Origin: a virus
Reading direction: 5' to 3' (one strand)
IMG/VR virus record: IMGVR_UViG_3300023172_000054
Span: 1 to 44,630 of that record
Length of the DNA stretch: 44,630 bases
Shown here: one piece after another, positions 1 to 9,799 of the stretch
How positions within the stretch are numbered: position 1 is the first letter of the stretch
How the letters are laid out: the number at the start of each line of letters is the position of its first letter
The notes under the pieces: generated by a model
Database searches by the model: none
What the model was told of the DNA's origin: nothing
What the model saw: the letters and a program-made list of their open reading frames with translations, nothing else
Made by a program: the position numbers and the translations under genes

Positions 1-3000
1 CAATTCTTTACTGATGGTACTCAGCGTTTAGAAATTAACGGAACATTTATTACTGGTGCAGTCGACGGTTTCTTCCCGAACTTATATGCAGGTAGATATT
101 ACGACAGTGGTAATGCTACTTATTATGTCGATCCAGCTAGCAGCTCAAGATTAAATGATATTTCATTAGTTGGTGAAATTATTCACGACGGTGATGCAGA
201 TACTTATTTACAGTTTAATGCAGCAGATAGTTTTAGAGTAGTAACTGGTGGTTCTCAAAGATTACTTGTTAATAATACTTATGTATTAGCAAATGATCAG
301 ATGCGTTCACCTATTTTCTACGATTCAAATAATACAGCTTATTATGGTAATTTTGCCGGCACTTCGGTAATGAATGATATTGGTCTTGATGATTATATTG
401 CTCACAATGGTGATACTGATACATACATCGGATTTCCGAATAATGATGAATTTGTAATTTCAACCGGCGGAACCATAAGATTTACAGCTAATACTTCTGC
501 AATCACAAGTACTCTTTCTATTACAGCTCCTACAATGTATGCTGGAATCTATTATGATTCAGATAATAATGATTATTATTTTGATGGTTCAAGTACGACA
601 ACATCATTAACTGCTGCTGGTAAAATTTTAATTGGTAATGTATCTGATGCAGATAGAACAGATGATAACACAGGTGATGGTGGTATCACGATTCAGCCAA
701 ATGCTGCAGGTACAAATTCAAATATTCAAATTAGTGGATCTAATGGTGGAGCTGCATTACTCAATTTAAATAGAATTGATATTGGAAATAATCCAACAAA
801 TGCATCTAATGTGTATCTTCAGTTTAATGCAGACGGAACTGCTGGCGGACAATTTAGAGGTGATGCTTCTGGTAATCTTTATCAAGTTCTAAAAGCAAGT
901 ACTAACTGGGGATTCTGGACATCAGGTTATACTGAAGCATTAATTGTTGACGATAGCGCTAATGTTATGGTCAATAACTCTACTGGTCCTACATATACAG
1001 CAAATGATAATACACCTCTTATAGGCGCAACAACAGACAATAAATTACATGTTGGTGGATCTGTTCAATTAGCTAGTTTAGACGATGCTTTTGTTGTTGG
1101 AAATGGAACTGCTACATTCTTAAAAGGTGATGAACTAGGATTTGGTTCAGGTGGTGGTTTCTACATGGACAACACCACTACAGTTAAGATTCGAAACAAT
1201 AAAGATTTTTCATCTAACGGCGATTTCTACGCTTCAACTTATTATGACGTTGATAATACAAATTATTATGTAGACCCAGCTGGTGATTCACAAATGAATA
1301 CTATCGACATTGATGACTATATTCGTCATCGTGGAGATACAAACACTTATTTTGGTTTTGAAGCTAATGATACATTCAGAGTTTGGACAAATGGAGTTCA
1401 AAGATTAAACATTGACAATGATTCCGCTGATTTCCAAGGAAATGTTTATGCACCTCGTTATTATGACTCTGATGATAATACTTTCTTTATTGATGGTGAT
1501 GGAACTTCTGTACTTAAATACTTAAATGTTTACAGTGGTGCAACCACTGGTGAATTAAATGTTGGCCGTAGCTCATCAGAACGTATTCGCCAGTATATTA
1601 CAGATGGTATAGGTTACATTCAATATTGGCAAGACGAAACTGATACCACAGATCATTCTTTAAGATTCGAGATTCTATCTACATCAACTGGAACAAATAC
1701 ATTCCAATTTAACAGACCAATTCAGATTACTGGTGGCGGCGGTGGAATGTATGCTTCTATCTACTATGATCAAGACGACAATAGATATTATTTAGATCCA
1801 AACGCAACAGGTAATGCCGGAAGTAATGCAGGTTTCTTTGGTGGAAATCTATCATTTGGTTTACCTGGAAATGGAACAGCATCAAACGCAGAAGCTCAAA
1901 AAGGTAGATGGTTATCTATCGAAGGTAATGCAGATACTTCAGGTGAAGGTTCATCAAGAATATTCTTCACAGAACATAACAGTTCAACAGGTTCAATGTC
2001 TGCTTATGGTATGTCACTTGGATATCGTGGTGGTGCTACAAGTATTGTTGGTTCTGATGGTAATACTTGGACAGGTTTAACTCAAATCAATAACGGCGAA
2101 TGGGGTATGTGGGGCCATGATGGTAGCGCAACCGGTCAATGGGCAATGAAAGGTCCAAGGTCTGGTAGCTTTGTTGTTGCTTCAGGCTCATTCCGCGCAC
2201 CAATTTTCTATGATTCAAATAATACTAATTATTTTGTAGATCCAAATTCAGAATCTAGAATGGATACTATCAAACTTGATGGTAACGCTGTTGTATTAAG
2301 AGAGCCTACAGGAGATTATGGTTCATTTGCAGTAAGCGGTGGCGCAAGAAATGGATACTCAGGATTCAGTATTGATGACCGTTTTGTATTCATGCATGAT
2401 GGCGCAAATCGTGTAGGTGTTTACAATGATGTAGATAATGAATGGATCTGGTACGCAGATCGCAACTCATACATGAGATTAATGTATAATGGTGGTGAAC
2501 AAGCAAGAACAGACAACGGATACTTTAGAGCAAATAACCAATTACGTACTCCAATATTCTATGACTTAAATAATACAGCATTCTATGTAGATCCTAACAA
2601 TACTTCAAATATTCAAAACTTAATTGTTAATGGTACGTTCGAACAAGGTGGTTATTTACAAAATAACCCAGTTGAATCTTATTGGTATCAACAAAGTACA
2701 TATAGTTATAGCACATCACAAACACCTAATACACAATATTACTGGATTCCAGTTGGTGTTACAAATAATGGTGGTGCAAAAGGTTTCTTAGAATATTACG
2801 CTAAAGACGATGTAAACTATAGTGGTAATGTTATTGGTAGAATTGTAATCAGTTCATGGAATAGTAGTTCAATTTCTATTGACCATCATACAACTGGCCC
2901 ACTCAATAATGGTACACCAAAAGTTCGTGTTGATAATAACAACCGAATTTGGATGCAAATGGACAGCATCACTTGGGATTCATATGTAAGATGGCATTGG

Positions 3001-6000
3001 GTTGCAGTAAGTGGTATCACATTAGAAGATGGTTCAGGCAAACAATTAACAACACCAGCAAACTCTATTGAAATCTTAACTGGTCAACAAGTAAGAGCAA
3101 CTCTTGGAAATGTTACTGGTGCTACTGTTACGAATACAAGACATCACTTTGGTTCAATTGATTCGAGACAAGATGTACGCTCACCAATTTATTATGATTT
3201 AGATAATACAGGATATTTTGGAGACTTTGCTTCTCGTTCAAGATTTAATACTTTAGAATTAGGAAACCAAGGTGCTCTAACAGGTTCTACTTCATATCCA
3301 TTAGGAGTCTATCATAATAACAGATACTTAATTGGTTTCAGAAACAGTGGTGCTGATGCTAACTATCCTTGGTTAGTCCACGATAATGTCAATGGTAAAT
3401 CTGCATTTATTATTCACTTTAATGGTAAAGGCGATAGATTCTATGTTGATGAAGATGGTGATACAGTATTCTCAGGTGATATTACTGCAGACGAAATGTT
3501 TGCAAGAAGATTTGTAGATACAGATGATACGAACTTTTATGCTGATCCTGCAGGAACATCTAATTTTGCAAGACTAACATTACCACAAAACCCAGTCGGT
3601 ACCGCATACGCTAGTGTTGCAACACAACCTGACTATTATATTGGTCAGACAATGGGTAATGACGATGCTTGGAAGATCTACGGCGAATCACCAAGTGGAA
3701 CAAACACTGGCGCTCTCATCCTTCAATCTGAAGACGATTACGATGGTAATGAATCTATTCGTCATAGATTCAAGAGAACATACGGTGCTTACGACACGCG
3801 TGATAACTTAATCACATATTTTAACTATGTGTACTCACCAACAAGTTTCCGTGCTCCAATCTTCTACGATAGTAACGATACTAATTACTATGTAAATCCA
3901 GCATCTCAGTCACACATGAATACACTGACTCTTGCTGGTAATAGAATTGGTTTTATTAACTCAAGCTTTGATGCTGAAATTAGAGTATCTGATGCTAACC
4001 CAGATGGTACAGGTGCAACATTTGTATTCTGGGGAGATCAAGTAGAATATAATGCTGAAGTAGCAACTGAAGTATTCAGAGCAACAAGACATATGCGTGC
4101 TCCAATTTATTATGATTTAAATGATGCTAATTACTATTTAAATCCAAATGGTATTTCAATCTTAAACGATGTTCGTGCATCTATTTTCTATGATAGAAAT
4201 GATACAAACTATTATGTAAACCCGGCTTCAAATTCTATTCTACATAATTTAGAATTAAGAAATTACGGTTTAAGACTTGCGCGTAATTATACACACAATG
4301 GTATTTGGTTTAATGCCGGCACTGATACTAACCACGTATTGTGGAATGACTACTATGGTGGACCAAATGCTAGAGGTGCAGCTAACTCAGGATTTGATGG
4401 AATACTTTGGAATACTTATCGTGGTATTCAAATACGCGGTGGCTCTAATGGTGCATACAACTTAATTCGTTCTACAAATTCAGGTAGCAACACCAACGAT
4501 CACTATGTACAACTTTATGCTGCTAATGTTGAGCAATTAGGTACTCGTGCTGGTTATGGTTATGCTCCTAATCAGATGCGTTCACCAATTTATTACGACT
4601 ATAATGATACAAACTACTACGCTAATCCAGCTGGAACAACAAGATTCTATGAACAACGACTTATATACAGATTACATATTGGTGATGAGTCTAATTTATA
4701 TAATGGCGTACTTCAAGAAACACGTAGACCTGATTTAACAATTAAAGGACAATATCCTCAGTTGAACCTTATGTCATCTGAGATTAATAACAGTAATCAC
4801 GGTCCTACATTAAGATTTACAGCCTATGATTCGGCTAACGCATCTTCAGGTAACCTAAAACATTGGGTAATTGGTATTCCTGGTACAAATGCAACGATGT
4901 TGAGTTTTGGATATAGAGCAAATCCACCATCAAATAACCCACACTACGGTATTGGTAGAGGTTGGTCATCTGGTGATAATGTTGCTATTATGTGGCTACA
5001 AAATGATAGACACGTATATGCTGAAAACGACGTAAGAGCTGACATATTTAGAGATAGAAATTCTACTGGATACTATGTTGAGCCAAGCAATCTATCAGAA
5101 CTCTATGATGTAAGACAAAGAGGTTGGTACACAAGAACATTCGCACACTCAGGTTCTGATTTTGCAAATGGTACAATTGTAAGAACAAGTATTCCTGCGA
5201 CAGCAACTAACGGTGCTTCATTCGTACTTGAAGCAACAGGTAAATCTTATTCTGGTGATCCACCATTTAGTTTTATTGCACAAGGTTATTTGTACAATAA
5301 TACTATTATCAACTATTCTGGTCAACATTTTGGTAAAGCAGGATTTGGAACACTATATGCATTTGAAAATGGTGGAGTATTATGTTTCTGGTGGCCAAGA
5401 GTATCTTATTGGAACTCCTTCACTGTTCACGTAAGAAATGCAAATGGCGATGATAGAAACTTAGTTACAAGTATTTCAAACTCAACATTGCCAAGTTATA
5501 GTAAAGGCGTAGGCATTACTATGAAGACCACAGCCGTGTATAACCAAAATATTGGTTCCGGCGCAATGTATGCAACAATTTACTATGATGCTAACGATGC
5601 TGGCTATTACGCAGATCCTAATGGCAATTCACAATTCTCTAGATTGTATCTAAATGCAGATCTTAGAATGCAAGGTGGCGCGCCTATTTACTTCTACACA
5701 AGTTCAGGTTCCTTACGTGGATATATTCGTGCAACTGAAACTAATGATTCTCACTTTGAATTTGCTACATCAGGTGGAGAGGACTTCATCTTCCGTGATG
5801 GTGGATTCGGAGGTTCTTGGAATCAAATTATTCGCGGTAACGGTCAAGTATTAATTGCTAGTCGTCTTGATACACCGATTATCTATGATAGGAATAATAC
5901 TGGCTATTATGTTGACCCGAATGGTTCTACACAATTAAGAACAGTTTATGCTAATGATTGGTTTAGACCACAAGGTAACACCGGTCTTTATTTCCAATCT

Positions 6001-8472
6001 TATGGACATGGTTTATGGGCTCCTGAATCTGAAGGAAACTCATACGGTAACGTAGCTACATACGGTAGCGGTAGAAACGGTTGGAGAGGTTATGGATTAG
6101 GTTCACGTTGGGTATTAATGAGTACTGGTGGAGATAATATCGGTATTCATGATAACTCTAGAACTTGGATGTATTATTGGAATGGTAGTTATCACCAATA
6201 TAATTATGGTTATCTGCAAGCTCAAGGTTCTATGAGAGCGCCTATCTTCTATGATACCAATGACACTGGTTATTATTTCAATGGTGCTTCAGATAACAGT
6301 ACAAGATTCCGTGGTGTTAATAACCTAACAATGGCATTCATGGGTCTTTCTGGTCAAACAAGATCAAGTAAAGAATACTATGCAGCTAGACCTCGTATAA
6401 CAGGAGATACAAACTACTGGACTGGTTCAGTCGGTTGGAGCCGGGTAAATATGAACACGGTTGCCGACTGGGGTTCAGGCTTCTTTGATTCATGGAGTAA
6501 TCCACCTAACCAGCCTTCAGGTACATCACACTGGGTCGGTGTTCAAGCCTATCACTACACTAATGGTTCAGCAAGATACGGTTGGCAGCTGGCTGGTGGT
6601 CCTATCTCAGGATTGTGGTTCCGTAATACTTGGTCCGGCTTTAGTAGCTGGAAGAAAGTCGCGATGCATGGTGTTAATGAATATTCTGGTTCATTCTACG
6701 CATCCATTTACTACGATTCTGATAATACTGGTTATTATTGCGATCCAAATGGTACCTCAAGATTAAATGCGACTGATGCTAATGAACATTACACTTATGG
6801 TTGGTTCCGCAACAGAAACTCTGGTAATGGATTATATAACCAAGCTACCGCAATGCATTTCTACTCCAATAATGGATACTACAAGTATGCAGGTGGAGGC
6901 TATAGTTATGGTGGTCTAGTAGCATATAGAAACTACGAATCAGATTTAAGAGGTTATGCAGGATATTGGGACGGAAACGGTTTCGGTCTTCTTAATAGTT
7001 CTGGTAACTGGCAGGTTCGTATATTCTACGGAAATAGCCACATGGAGCTATACCGTGTTACATACATGAATGATGCTCGCGCATATATCTTCTACGATCG
7101 TAATAACACTGCATATTATGCTGACCCAAATGGTAATTCAAGATTTAATGTAACAAGAACAAATACGGCTTATGGTGGTAGTGATACTAATAAAGGTCGC
7201 TTGCAAGGATATGGAACATGGTCATCTGAATTCCATAAGATGGCTTACATATCATTCGACTGGAATGCTAACTATGATTATTACTACTATCATGGACTTT
7301 CCTCGACGGATATTAATGGTTCGTTTACAGATTCAATGTCACTTAACTCGTTTAATGACATTAACCTAAGACTTGACTCAAATAATAATAACGGAAACTC
7401 TTATGTACGTATTCACGACAATGGTTCTGGTAATTCACAGAACGTAGCATATATTGGTCGTGAAGGCGGAAACGCTATTGCATACTTCTATAATAGAGTT
7501 TATGGTTCTGTATTCTATGACCATGATAGTAGTTATTATGCTAATATGAATACCTGGTCTCGTTTCTGGGGTCTTGGAACATTCTATCTACGTAATAACT
7601 ATGATGTTTCAACTAACCACGAATATGGTGTAGCGTTCGCTAACAACCAATCAACTGCTTATCGTGTATATCGTGAAGGCGGTGGTTGGAGCTATCCATA
7701 TCCTGACTTACGTATCGCATTCCATACTGGTTTGAAATTTGGTGCTAACCCATCATATGAAGGTATGCGTTTCTATACTGATTATAACATGGCAAGCTTG
7801 GTATGGCAGTTCAACGGTGGTTCGAACTACTCTTACCAGTATCGTTGGAACAACTTAACTGGCTATCACGGTATTTACTCTGGTATTAACGGCGCTCACT
7901 TCTATCCTAACAACGCATCTTACGGTTCTTGGAGAGTTCAAGGTTCTCGTAACGGTTGGGGTGGTATGCAGTTTGATAACAACATCTGCTTGATGATGAA
8001 CTATACAGAGCATGGTTTCTATAGTACATCGTTTGGTTGGAGATTATATCTAAACGGTTCAGTATATACACCAGGTAACGTTGTTGCTTATTGGTCAGAT
8101 AGAAGATTGAAAGAAAATATTCAAGAACTTCCAAGAGGTGAAGGTCTTGATACGATCATGAAACTGAAACCAAGTCGATTTAATTGGAAGAAAGAAGCCG
8201 AACAAGTAACAGCTGGTGTTATTGAAGGTGGAATGGAAGAAGTCGCTGTTATTGCTCAAGAAACACAAGATGTAATACCTAATTCTGTAGTTATAAATAA
8301 AGCTGGTAACGGCGGCAAAGACAAAATTATGGTTGATGGTGAGGAGCTTAAAGACTTCCTCACAGTTAACTATGACAAGATTACACCATTCTTAATACAA
8401 GCAGTTAAAGACTTAAAATCAGAATTAGATGAATTGAGAGAAGAAGTAAAATTTTTACGAGGAGACAAATAG
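1..8472 (+). CDS. Giant tail fibre with YD-repeat modules and C-terminal S74 chaperone (5' end outside window)
   Basis: The reading frame is open from base 1, so this is the last 2823 residues of a longer protein. I count about 21 copies of a short module of the form IFYDxNNTxYYxDP, at roughly nt 94, 301, 541, 1234, 1456, 1755, 2198, 2548, 3181, 3502, 3853, 4099, 4179, 4581, 5038, 5572, 5872, 6238, 6700, 7078 and 7504. They are separated by glycine/asparagine/tyrosine-rich beta-type spacers of unequal length. The C-terminus (nt about 8090-8472) has WSDRRLKENI followed by a coiled coil (LKSELDELREEVKFLRG). That is the peptidase S74 intramolecular chaperone domain of endosialidases, which trimerises a fibre and then cleaves itself off before the Ser; the S-x4-K spacing fits the Ser-Lys dyad. 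The probable role is a long host-recognition fibre. Spacers vary more than modules, as expected for receptor-binding diversification. An internal ATG at 301 is not the true start. Confidence 0.9.
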   Translation, partial: QFFTDGTQRLEINGTFITGAVDGFFPNLYAGRYYDSGNATYYVDPASSSRLNDISLVGEIIHDGDADTYLQFNAADSFRVVTGGSQRLLVNNTYVLANDQMRSPIFYDSNNTAYYGNFAGTSVMNDIGLDDYIAHNGDTDTYIGFPNNDEFVISTGGTIRFTANTSAITSTLSITAPTMYAGIYYDSDNNDYYFDGSSTTTSLTAAGKILIGNVSDADRTDDNTGDGGITIQPNAAGTNSNIQISGSNGGAALLNLNRIDIGNNPTNASNVYLQFNADGTAGGQFRGDASGNLYQVLKASTNWGFWTSGYTEALIVDDSANVMVNNSTGPTYTANDNTPLIGATTDNKLHVGGSVQLASLDDAFVVGNGTATFLKGDELGFGSGGGFYMDNTTTVKIRNNKDFSSNGDFYASTYYDVDNTNYYVDPAGDSQMNTIDIDDYIRHRGDTNTYFGFEANDTFRVWTNGVQRLNIDNDSADFQGNVYAPRYYDSDDNTFFIDGDGTSVLKYLNVYSGATTGELNVGRSSSERIRQYITDGIGYIQYWQDETDTTDHSLRFEILSTSTGTNTFQFNRPIQITGGGGGMYASIYYDQDDNRYYLDPNATGNAGSNAGFFGGNLSFGLPGNGTASNAEAQKGRWLSIEGNADTSGEGSSRIFFTEHNSSTGSMSAYGMSLGYRGGATSIVGSDGNTWTGLTQINNGEWGMWGHDGSATGQWAMKGPRSGSFVVASGSFRAPIFYDSNNTNYFVDPNSESRMDTIKLDGNAVVLREPTGDYGSFAVSGGARNGYSGFSIDDRFVFMHDGANRVGVYNDVDNEWIWYADRNSYMRLMYNGGEQARTDNGYFRANNQLRTPIFYDLNNTAFYVDPNNTSNIQNLIVNGTFEQGGYLQNNPVESYWYQQSTYSYSTSQTPNTQYYWIPVGVTNNGGAKGFLEYYAKDDVNYSGNVIGRIVISSWNSSSISIDHHTTGPLNNGTPKVRVDNNNRIWMQMDSITWDSYVRWHWVAVSGITLEDGSGKQLTTPANSIEILTGQQVRATLGNVTGATVTNTRHHFGSIDSRQDVRSPIYYDLDNTGYFGDFASRSRFNTLELGNQGALTGSTSYPLGVYHNNRYLIGFRNSGADANYPWLVHDNVNGKSAFIIHFNGKGDRFYVDEDGDTVFSGDITADEMFARRFVDTDDTNFYADPAGTSNFARLTLPQNPVGTAYASVATQPDYYIGQTMGNDDAWKIYGESPSGTNTGALILQSEDDYDGNESIRHRFKRTYGAYDTRDNLITYFNYVYSPTSFRAPIFYDSNDTNYYVNPASQSHMNTLTLAGNRIGFINSSFDAEIRVSDANPDGTGATFVFWGDQVEYNAEVATEVFRATRHMRAPIYYDLNDANYYLNPNGISILNDVRASIFYDRNDTNYYVNPASNSILHNLELRNYGLRLARNYTHNGIWFNAGTDTNHVLWNDYYGGPNARGAANSGFDGILWNTYRGIQIRGGSNGAYNLIRSTNSGSNTNDHYVQLYAANVEQLGTRAGYGYAPNQMRSPIYYDYNDTNYYANPAGTTRFYEQRLIYRLHIGDESNLYNGVLQETRRPDLTIKGQYPQLNLMSSEINNSNHGPTLRFTAYDSANASSGNLKHWVIGIPGTNATMLSFGYRANPPSNNPHYGIGRGWSSGDNVAIMWLQNDRHVYAENDVRADIFRDRNSTGYYVEPSNLSELYDVRQRGWYTRTFAHSGSDFANGTIVRTSIPATATNGASFVLEATGKSYSGDPPFSFIAQGYLYNNTIINYSGQHFGKAGFGTLYAFENGGVLCFWWPRVSYWNSFTVHVRNANGDDRNLVTSISNSTLPSYSKGVGITMKTTAVYNQNIGSGAMYATIYYDANDAGYYADPNGNSQFSRLYLNADLRMQGGAPIYFYTSSGSLRGYIRATETNDSHFEFATSGGEDFIFRDGGFGGSWNQIIRGNGQVLIASRLDTPIIYDRNNTGYYVDPNGSTQLRTVYANDWFRPQGNTGLYFQSYGHGLWAPESEGNSYGNVATYGSGRNGWRGYGLGSRWVLMSTGGDNIGIHDNSRTWMYYWNGSYHQYNYGYLQAQGSMRAPIFYDTNDTGYYFNGASDNSTRFRGVNNLTMAFMGLSGQTRSSKEYYAARPRITGDTNYWTGSVGWSRVNMNTVADWGSGFFDSWSNPPNQPSGTSHWVGVQAYHYTNGSARYGWQLAGGPISGLWFRNTWSGFSSWKKVAMHGVNEYSGSFYASIYYDSDNTGYYCDPNGTSRLNATDANEHYTYGWFRNRNSGNGLYNQATAMHFYSNNGYYKYAGGGYSYGGLVAYRNYESDLRGYAGYWDGNGFGLLNSSGNWQVRIFYGNSHMELYRVTYMNDARAYIFYDRNNTAYYADPNGNSRFNVTRTNTAYGGSDTNKGRLQGYGTWSSEFHKMAYISFDWNANYDYYYYHGLSSTDINGSFTDSMSLNSFNDINLRLDSNNNNGNSYVRIHDNGSGNSQNVAYIGREGGNAIAYFYNRVYGSVFYDHDSSYYANMNTWSRFWGLGTFYLRNNYDVSTNHEYGVAFANNQSTAYRVYREGGGWSYPYPDLRIAFHTGLKFGANPSYEGMRFYTDYNMASLVWQFNGGSNYSYQYRWNNLTGYHGIYSGINGAHFYPNNASYGSWRVQGSRNGWGGMQFDNNICLMMNYTEHGFYSTSFGWRLYLNGSVYTPGNVVAYWSDRRLKENIQELPRGEGLDTIMKLKPSRFNWKKEAEQVTAGVIEGGMEEVAVIAQETQDVIPNSVVINKAGNGGKDKIMVDGEELKDFLTVNYDKITPFLIQAVKDLKSELDELREEVKFLRGDK

Positions 8473-8475
8473 ATT

Positions 8476-8883
8476 ATGGCACTCATTAAATCATATGAAC
8501 TAAACTCTGGATTAGAATGTCCTGAAGCATATCACGTTATTCATAATGTTGAAACGAAAAAACGTGTTGTTGATGACCAAGATCCAGGTGGTGTAAGACC
8601 AGACAATTCACCAGATCATGCGTGGAAAGCTGGTTATTACGGAAGAGTATCGGTTGTAGTATATGCTAGTAGAGCAGCTCGAGAAGCTGGTAAACAAGCA
8701 ATTGCAGCATACGCACAATATCCTACTGATGTTCCTGGAGGAGACTTTCAAGGAGAAATTAATATTATGCAAGTAGAGGATATGAATTTTACAATTGACC
8801 TAGCATCAGAAAAAAGTATTATAGAACAAGGTTATGATCACCTAATGACTCTACCTACTTGGTCTGATGCGGTTAACGATTAA
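8476..8883 (+). CDS. Small virion-associated hypothetical protein downstream of tail fibre
   Basis: A 135-residue protein starting 4 bases after the fibre stop, with AGGAGA ahead of the ATG, so it is probably co-transcribed with the fibre. It has no signal peptide or membrane segment. The sequence is mixed alpha/beta with a run of Ala/Arg-rich helix (ASRAAREAGKQAIAAYAQ). I do not recognise a catalytic motif. Position directly after a fibre gene suggests a fibre-assembly or baseplate accessory protein, but this is inference from context only. Confidence 0.75.
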   Translation: MALIKSYELNSGLECPEAYHVIHNVETKKRVVDDQDPGGVRPDNSPDHAWKAGYYGRVSVVVYASRAAREAGKQAIAAYAQYPTDVPGGDFQGEINIMQVEDMNFTIDLASEKSIIEQGYDHLMTLPTWSDAVND

Positions 8884-8884
8884 T

Positions 8885-8892
8885 TATAAATA
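8885..8892 (+). promoter_or_regulatory. T4-type late promoter box TATAAATA
   Basis: A perfect TATAAATA lies 36 bases before the ATG at 8928, in the gap after the preceding stop. This is the consensus recognised by the gp55 late sigma factor in T4-like phages. The same octamer recurs in other intergenic gaps before structural genes in this window, which supports it. Confidence 0.65.
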
Positions 8893-8927
8893 ACAAGTAA
8901 TTAAAATTATTACGGAGAAATAAAAAA

Positions 8928-9368
8928 ATGGCACTTACATATACTTGGAAAGTTAAAGGTCTTCGAAAGCAAGACCAAGTTAACAGTGAAGGCGCTACAT
9001 TAAATGGCGCGGTCGTTCAGACATACTGGGAATGCGAAGGTACCGATGAAAACGGTAATACTTCTGTGTTCTCTGGTGCAACTCCTTTTTCAGCAGAAAA
9101 TGTTCCAGCAGGTACATTTGTTGCTTTCGAGGATTTAACAGAAGAAACTGTTCTTGGTTGGATCAGAAACGTTGTTGAAGGTGACGGCGGCTATATGGAT
9201 CATATCGAAGAGCGCATTAGACATGAGATTGGTAAAGTTACTATCGAAGATGCACAAATGCCTTGGGCCCCTGAAGAAGTAACACCAGTTCCTAATGATA
9301 ATCTTGAAACTGAAGTGGAAGCTGAAGCAACATCAGGCGGTAATACTGACATTATAGACTCAGAATAA
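8928..9368 (+). CDS. DUF7936-like phage protein, long paralogue
   Basis: A 146-residue protein preceded by CGGAGAAA. It opens with TYTWKVKGL and contains VAFEDLTEETVLGWI and MPW near the end of the conserved part, followed by an acidic low-complexity tail (about residues 115-146). The next gene has the same pattern (TYTWEILSL, IAFESLTEAKVVEWL, VPWL), so the two are tandem paralogues. The pattern matches a small protein family common in T4-like cyano- and marine phages that I recall as DUF7936. Function is unknown; the position suggests a virion or assembly role. Confidence 0.8.
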   Translation: MALTYTWKVKGLRKQDQVNSEGATLNGAVVQTYWECEGTDENGNTSVFSGATPFSAENVPAGTFVAFEDLTEETVLGWIRNVVEGDGGYMDHIEERIRHEIGKVTIEDAQMPWAPEEVTPVPNDNLETEVEAEATSGGNTDIIDSE

Positions 9369-9381
9369 TAAGGAATAAGAA

Positions 9382-9714
9382 ATGACTTATACTTGGGAAA
9401 TTCTTAGTCTTAAAACACAAAACACTGTTAATTCCAGTGGTGAATCTTTAACGGATGCAGTATTAACTATTAATTGGAGAAGGCATGCAGATAATGGTGC
9501 AGGAAACAAAGTATCTATTACTGGTCAATGCCTTCTATCTTCAGAATCTGTATCATTAGCAGACTTTATAGCGTTTGAAAGTCTTACTGAAGCTAAAGTT
9601 GTAGAATGGCTTGAATCAAAACTTGGTGCAGAGCTTATTGCTGATTATGACAGTTCTTTAGAGAAAAAATTAAATCAAGACATCGCAACCGATCGAAGCG
9701 TTCCTTGGCTTTAA
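9382..9714 (+). CDS. DUF7936-like phage protein, short paralogue
   Basis: A 110-residue protein starting 13 bases after the stop of its paralogue, with AAGGAATAAG as ribosome-binding site. It shares the TYTW start, the central LTExxVxxWL helix and the terminal PWL with the preceding gene but lacks the acidic tail. Tandem duplication is the simplest explanation. It is the last gene before an independent promoter at 9733. No catalytic residues are apparent. Confidence 0.8.
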   Translation: MTYTWEILSLKTQNTVNSSGESLTDAVLTINWRRHADNGAGNKVSITGQCLLSSESVSLADFIAFESLTEAKVVEWLESKLGAELIADYDSSLEKKLNQDIATDRSVPWL

Positions 9715-9732
9715 AATAATCAATAAATAATA

Positions 9733-9761
9733 TTGACATTTAGTTAAACACGTGTTATAAT
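9733..9761 (+). promoter_or_regulatory. Consensus sigma70-type promoter before the glycan-type gene cluster
   Basis: TTGACA (9733-9738), a 17-base spacer and TATAAT (9756-9761) match the bacterial housekeeping consensus exactly. The start codon of the next gene is 39 bases downstream, after GGAGAT. This is not a T4 late box, although the surrounding genes are late type. The downstream cluster is therefore probably expressed early by host polymerase. Confidence 0.85.
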
Positions 9762-9768
9762 AACACGT
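9750..9768 (+). repeat. Perfect inverted repeat over the -10 box (operator-like)
   Basis: ACGTGTTA-TAA-TAACACGT is an 8-base perfect inverted repeat with a 3-base centre. It contains the whole -10 hexamer of the promoter at 9733. A dimeric repressor binding here would block polymerase; this is inference. No other copy was noticed in the window. Confidence 0.6.
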
Positions 9769-9799
9769 AGAATAGTATGATTTATATCATGGAGATATT

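Noticed and set aside
7907-8134. Minus-strand ORF within the tail fibre end
   Set aside because: Shadow of the fibre's S74-region coding frame; no start signal and low-complexity product.
1-8472. CRISPR-like or DNA tandem-repeat array
   Set aside because: The recurring motifs are protein-level YD modules in an open frame, with irregular spacing and diverged codons, not DNA repeats with uniform spacers.
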